Shown here: positions 61,418-64,000 of the stretch, piece after piece | Layout of the letters: every line of letters starts with the position of its first letter | Numbering within the stretch: the first letter of the stretch is position 1 | DNA from: Mycobacterium sp. 852002-51961_SCH5331710 | GTDB taxonomy: Bacteria; Actinomycetota; Actinomycetes; Mycobacteriales; Mycobacteriaceae | Direction of reading: 5' to 3' | Assembly (NCBI RefSeq): GCF_001665535.1 | Contig: NZ_LZSQ01000085.1 | Coordinates: 1-64,000, forward strand | Length of the DNA: 64,000 nt | Notes under the pieces: model-generated | The model's database searches: none | Seen by the model: the letters and a program-made list of their open reading frames with translations, nothing else | Told to the model about the DNA's origin: nothing | Translations under genes and position numbers: made by a program

Positions 61418-62812
61418 TCACGCGATGTGGTGGGCGATGCGCGCCAGCAGCCGCACACCCGAATCGATCTGTGACTCAGTGAGGTTGGCGTAGCCGAGCA
61501 GCAGTCCCGGCGGCGCCGAGGCGGGGTCGGCGTAGCACGGCGCGAGTGGTTCGATCCGCACCCGTTGCTCGGCCGCGCCGCGCACCAGCTCGCCGACCGG
61601 GAAGCCGTCGGGGAAGCGCACGGTGAGGTGGACACCGGCGGCCGCGCCGAGCACCCTCGCTTGCGGCAGGTGCCGGGCCAGCGCGCCGAGCAGCGCGTTG
61701 CGCCGGGTCAGGTAGCGGCGGCGCATCTGGCGCAGGTGCCTGTCGTAGCCGCCCGACCTCAGCAGCTGCGCGAACGCCAGCTGGTCCATCACCGAACTTC
61801 CGGTGTCCGCAAGGCCTTTCGCCGTTCTGACCGATCCGACTAGGTGCGCGGGCAGCACCATCCAGCCGATGCGAAGACCGGGTGCCAGCGTCTTGCTCGT
61901 CGAGCCGATGTAGACGACACGGTCAGGTGCGATTCCCTGCAGTGCACCGACGGGCGCACGGTCATAACGGTATTCAGCGTCGTAGTCATCCTCGATGACC
62001 AGGTTGCCGGCCCGCGCCCAGTCCATCAACTCGGTGCGCCGCGCCGCCGACAGCACGACCCCGGTCGGGGACTGGTGCGCCGGCGTGGTGAGCACGGCGT
62101 CGGCGCCGGTGGCGGCCAGGGCACCGACGTCGAGCCCGTTCTCATCGACGCGAACCGGGCGGGGCTCGATCCCGTTGTCGCGCAGGACCATCCGATGCAG
62201 CCAGAATCCGGGGTTCTCCATGGCCAGCGTCGACGCCGGCAGTGCCCGGGCGAGCAACGCCACGGCCTGGGTCGCACCCGAGCAGAGCACGATGTGCTGT
62301 GGGTCGGCCAGCACACCACGGACGCGTCGCAGATAGTCGGCCACCGCGGCGCGGGCCGTGAGCAGCCCCTGGGGCGCGACGTACCCGAACGCGTCTGCCT
62401 CGATCTCGGCCAGTCCCTGGCGCAGCGCCCGCAGCCAGGCGTCGCGCGGAAAGCTCCGCAGATCCGGTGAGCCCGGCAGGAAGTCGATGTCGTAGCGGGC
62501 GGTAGGCAGGTCGTCGCCGCGCGCGGGTGCCTCGACGGCATCGACGGTCGCCACCACCGTCCCCGATCCGTGCCTGCTCAGCAGGAAGCCCTCGGCGACG
62601 AGCTGGCTGTAGGCGTCGACGACGAGTCGCCGGGACACTTCCAGGTCGGCGGCGAGGACGCGGCTGGAGGGCAGCCGCGTCCCCGGTGCGAGACGCCCCG
62701 TCCTGATGGCGGTCCGCAGACCATCGGCCAACTGGCGGTGCAGTGGGTCGATGGCGCCGCGGTCCAGCTCCACCAGAAGCTCCGGCCCGGAAGTGGTACC
62801 CGATTCCGCCAT
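61418..62812 (-). CDS. MocR/PdxR-type GntR regulator with aminotransferase domain (second copy)
   Basis: 464 residues from ATG 62812 (a TTG one codon earlier is possible). The GntR helix-turn-helix (LPSSRVLAADLEVSRRLVVDAYSQL) is at about 45-95 and the aminotransferase-like domain follows, with the PLP Lys in GSTSKTLAPG and DDYDAEYRYD. It is a paralog of the MocR gene at 53-54 kb. It is divergent from a small membrane protein, whose promoter is nearly the same as at the first MocR. The stop abuts tRNA-Ser. Confidence 0.88.
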   Translation of the reverse strand: MAESGTTSGPELLVELDRGAIDPLHRQLADGLRTAIRTGRLAPGTRLPSSRVLAADLEVSRRLVVDAYSQLVAEGFLLSRHGSGTVVATVDAVEAPARGDDLPTARYDIDFLPGSPDLRSFPRDAWLRALRQGLAEIEADAFGYVAPQGLLTARAAVADYLRRVRGVLADPQHIVLCSGATQAVALLARALPASTLAMENPGFWLHRMVLRDNGIEPRPVRVDENGLDVGALAATGADAVLTTPAHQSPTGVVLSAARRTELMDWARAGNLVIEDDYDAEYRYDRAPVGALQGIAPDRVVYIGSTSKTLAPGLRIGWMVLPAHLVGSVRTAKGLADTGSSVMDQLAFAQLLRSGGYDRHLRQMRRRYLTRRNALLGALARHLPQARVLGAAAGVHLTVRFPDGFPVGELVRGAAEQRVRIEPLAPCYADPASAPPGLLLGYANLTESQIDSGVRLLARIAHHIA

Positions 62813-62846
62813 CAAAGTGGTGCCTATCTTGAGGCCAGTAACGAAC

Positions 62847-62852
62847 TAGCGT
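62847..62852 (+). promoter_or_regulatory. -10 element of a leaderless promoter divergent from the second MocR gene
   Basis: TAGCGT lies six bases before ATG 62859, inside a block shared with the first MocR target promoter apart from one deleted base. Confidence 0.5.
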
Positions 62853-62858
62853 GACGGT

Positions 62859-63269
62859 ATGACAACGACGCCGACGCGCACAAGGGCCGGGTTGGTCGAG
62901 GTGACGCTGATCGTCTTCGGGCTCTACGCCCTTGCCGTGGGGTTGTTCATGATGTTCGCCCCCGGTGCGTTCTTCGACACCCTGGGCTACTTCGGTGTGC
63001 GCAACGACCACTACATCTTCGACAACGCCACGTTCGAGGTGCCGCAGGGGCTCATGCTGCTCGCGGCGGTGCGGTGGCACAGCTGGCGCACTCCGGCGCT
63101 GGCGTTCGCGACGCTGCGCTGGGCGCTGCACGCGATCAGCCACCTCATCGACCCGCACCACGGCGCGGGTGACTGGATCGGCTGGCTGGAAGCGGGCGGT
63201 CTGGTGGTCACCACCGCGATCCTGGCGATTGCCCTGCGCGCCAGCGTCATTACCGATAGGAGACCATGA
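62859..63269 (+). CDS. Small four-helix membrane protein
   Basis: 136 residues with about four hydrophobic helices (VTLIVFGLYALAVGLFMMF, VPQGLMLLAAV, LAFATLRWALHAI and VVTTAILAIALRA). A cluster of His and Asp (HAISHLIDPHHGAGDW) lies in a loop near the third helix and could bind a metal. The family is not recognised. It is divergent from MocR and coupled (ATGA) to the SDR-type gene downstream, so both are likely targets of that regulator. Confidence 0.72.
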   Translation: MTTTPTRTRAGLVEVTLIVFGLYALAVGLFMMFAPGAFFDTLGYFGVRNDHYIFDNATFEVPQGLMLLAAVRWHSWRTPALAFATLRWALHAISHLIDPHHGAGDWIGWLEAGGLVVTTAILAIALRASVITDRRP

Positions 63270-64000
63270 TGCGAGTTCTGGTAGCCGGCGCGACGAGCGT
63301 GCCGGGTCTTCCCCTGCTCCGCGAGCTGAACAACCGCGGCCACGAGGTCGTCGGGCTGACCCGGTCGTCGTCCAAAACCGCGGCGATCACGGCTGCGGGT
63401 GCCAAAGCCGTCGTCGCCGACGTGTTCGACCCCGACGACATCGACAAGTTGGTCGCCGATGTCGGCCCCGAGGCCGTGGTGTCGCTGTTGACCACGCTGC
63501 CGAAGCGGGGACCCATGCGGGTCAAAGACTTCGAACCCGCGAGGAAGCTGTGGGGCACGGGTGCGCCGAACCTGCTGGCGGCCGCGCAACGTGCCGGGGT
63601 GCGGCGCGTCGTTGCCGAATCGGTGATCTTCGCGTACGGCTATCCGACGACCGGCCCGGCGATCATCGACGAATCGGACCCCTACCCCGGTCCGCCCCCG
63701 AAGGGCGGTGACGCCATGCTCGGCGCGATGCGGGCGATGGAACAGGCCGTGCTGACCTCGAGTGAGCACAGCGACACCGAGGGAATCGTGTTGCGCTACG
63801 GCGCCTTCTACGGCCCCGGGGTGCCGCACGACGAGATGTTCGCGCGGATGGCCAAGTGGCGGGTCAGGCTCGACATGGGTGGACACGGAATCACGTCGTG
63901 GATCCACATCGACGACGTCGCCAAGGCCACGGCGAATGCGCTCGACCGCGGGCGGGACGGCCAGATCTACAACATCGTCGACGATCGGCCGCAGTCGTTC
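63266..64000 (+). CDS. NAD(P)-dependent epimerase/dehydratase family protein, 3' truncated by the window
   Basis: 245 codons are open to the edge. An extended-SDR or NmrA-like Rossmann fold starts at RVLVAGATSVPG, where Ser replaces the middle glycine of GxxGxxG. The VVADVFDPDDIDKLV block and RYGAFYGPG follow. ATG 63266 and ATG 63269 are both possible; AGGAG lies just upstream and the former overlaps the previous stop as ATGA. The substrate is not evident. Cotranscribed with the membrane protein. Confidence 0.82.
   Translation, partial: MMRVLVAGATSVPGLPLLRELNNRGHEVVGLTRSSSKTAAITAAGAKAVVADVFDPDDIDKLVADVGPEAVVSLLTTLPKRGPMRVKDFEPARKLWGTGAPNLLAAAQRAGVRRVVAESVIFAYGYPTTGPAIIDESDPYPGPPPKGGDAMLGAMRAMEQAVLTSSEHSDTEGIVLRYGAFYGPGVPHDEMFARMAKWRVRLDMGGHGITSWIHIDDVAKATANALDRGRDGQIYNIVDDRPQSF

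Overview
The window is high-GC actinobacterial DNA with almost no non-coding space. It carries the arabinogalactan and mycolic-acid cell-envelope locus of a mycobacterium. Gene order closely follows Mycobacterium tuberculosis from serS (Rv3834c) to Rv3777, so a Mycolicibacterium or other non-tuberculous mycobacterium is the best guess; the species cannot be read from the sequence. The first 19 bases look like Illumina Nextera mosaic-end adapter, so position 1 is probably a contig end and not chromosome.

Layout. 1-10.5 kb: a truncated septum-formation-type membrane protein, serS, a zinc alcohol dehydrogenase with a small partner, a metallo-beta-lactamase/Rieske protein, two tandem lysophospholipid acyltransferases, a HAD phosphatase and a secreted amidase with LGFP repeats. 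10.6-32.4 kb: erp, then a long plus-strand series: glf, glfT2, PAP2 phosphatase, ubiA, aftB, three antigen-85 family genes, a small lipoprotein, culp6, fadD32, pks13, accD4. These make the galactan, supply the arabinose donor precursor, cap the arabinan, and build and transfer mycolic acids. 32.4-36.9 kb: genes with no counterpart at this place in M. tuberculosis: a small secreted Cys-containing protein, a translationally coupled folE - MFS exporter - RibD-like reductase operon, and a metallo-beta-lactamase.

36.9-53.1 kb: the minus-strand arabinan operon gtrA-dprE1-dprE2-aftA-embC and embA-embB. It is split between embC and embA by an oppositely oriented PadR regulator plus a HAAS-type polytopic membrane protein. 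The short embA/padR spacer holds two identical 15-bp palindromes 21 bp apart. 53.1-61.4 kb: a MocR regulator divergent from an AhpD-like gene; the galactan initiation and export block wzm-glfT1-wzt; the proteasome activator bpa; a cysteine-desulfurase-like protein; a quinone oxidoreductase divergent from a MarR regulator; and tRNA-Ser(UGA). 61.4-64 kb: a second MocR divergent from a small membrane protein and an SDR-type gene that runs off the window.

The genes form one pathway. DprE1/DprE2 and UbiA (probably with the PAP2 phosphatase) make decaprenyl-phospho-arabinose. GlfT1, Wzm/Wzt, Glf and GlfT2 make and export galactan. AftA, EmbA, EmbB, EmbC and AftB add arabinan. FadD32, Pks13 and AccD4 make mycolate, and the Ag85 enzymes attach it. 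Points that stand out are the PadR module with its tandem operator, an Ala at the benzothiazinone cysteine of DprE1, the folE-MFS-ribD operon, and a repeated leaderless promoter layout at nine genes.
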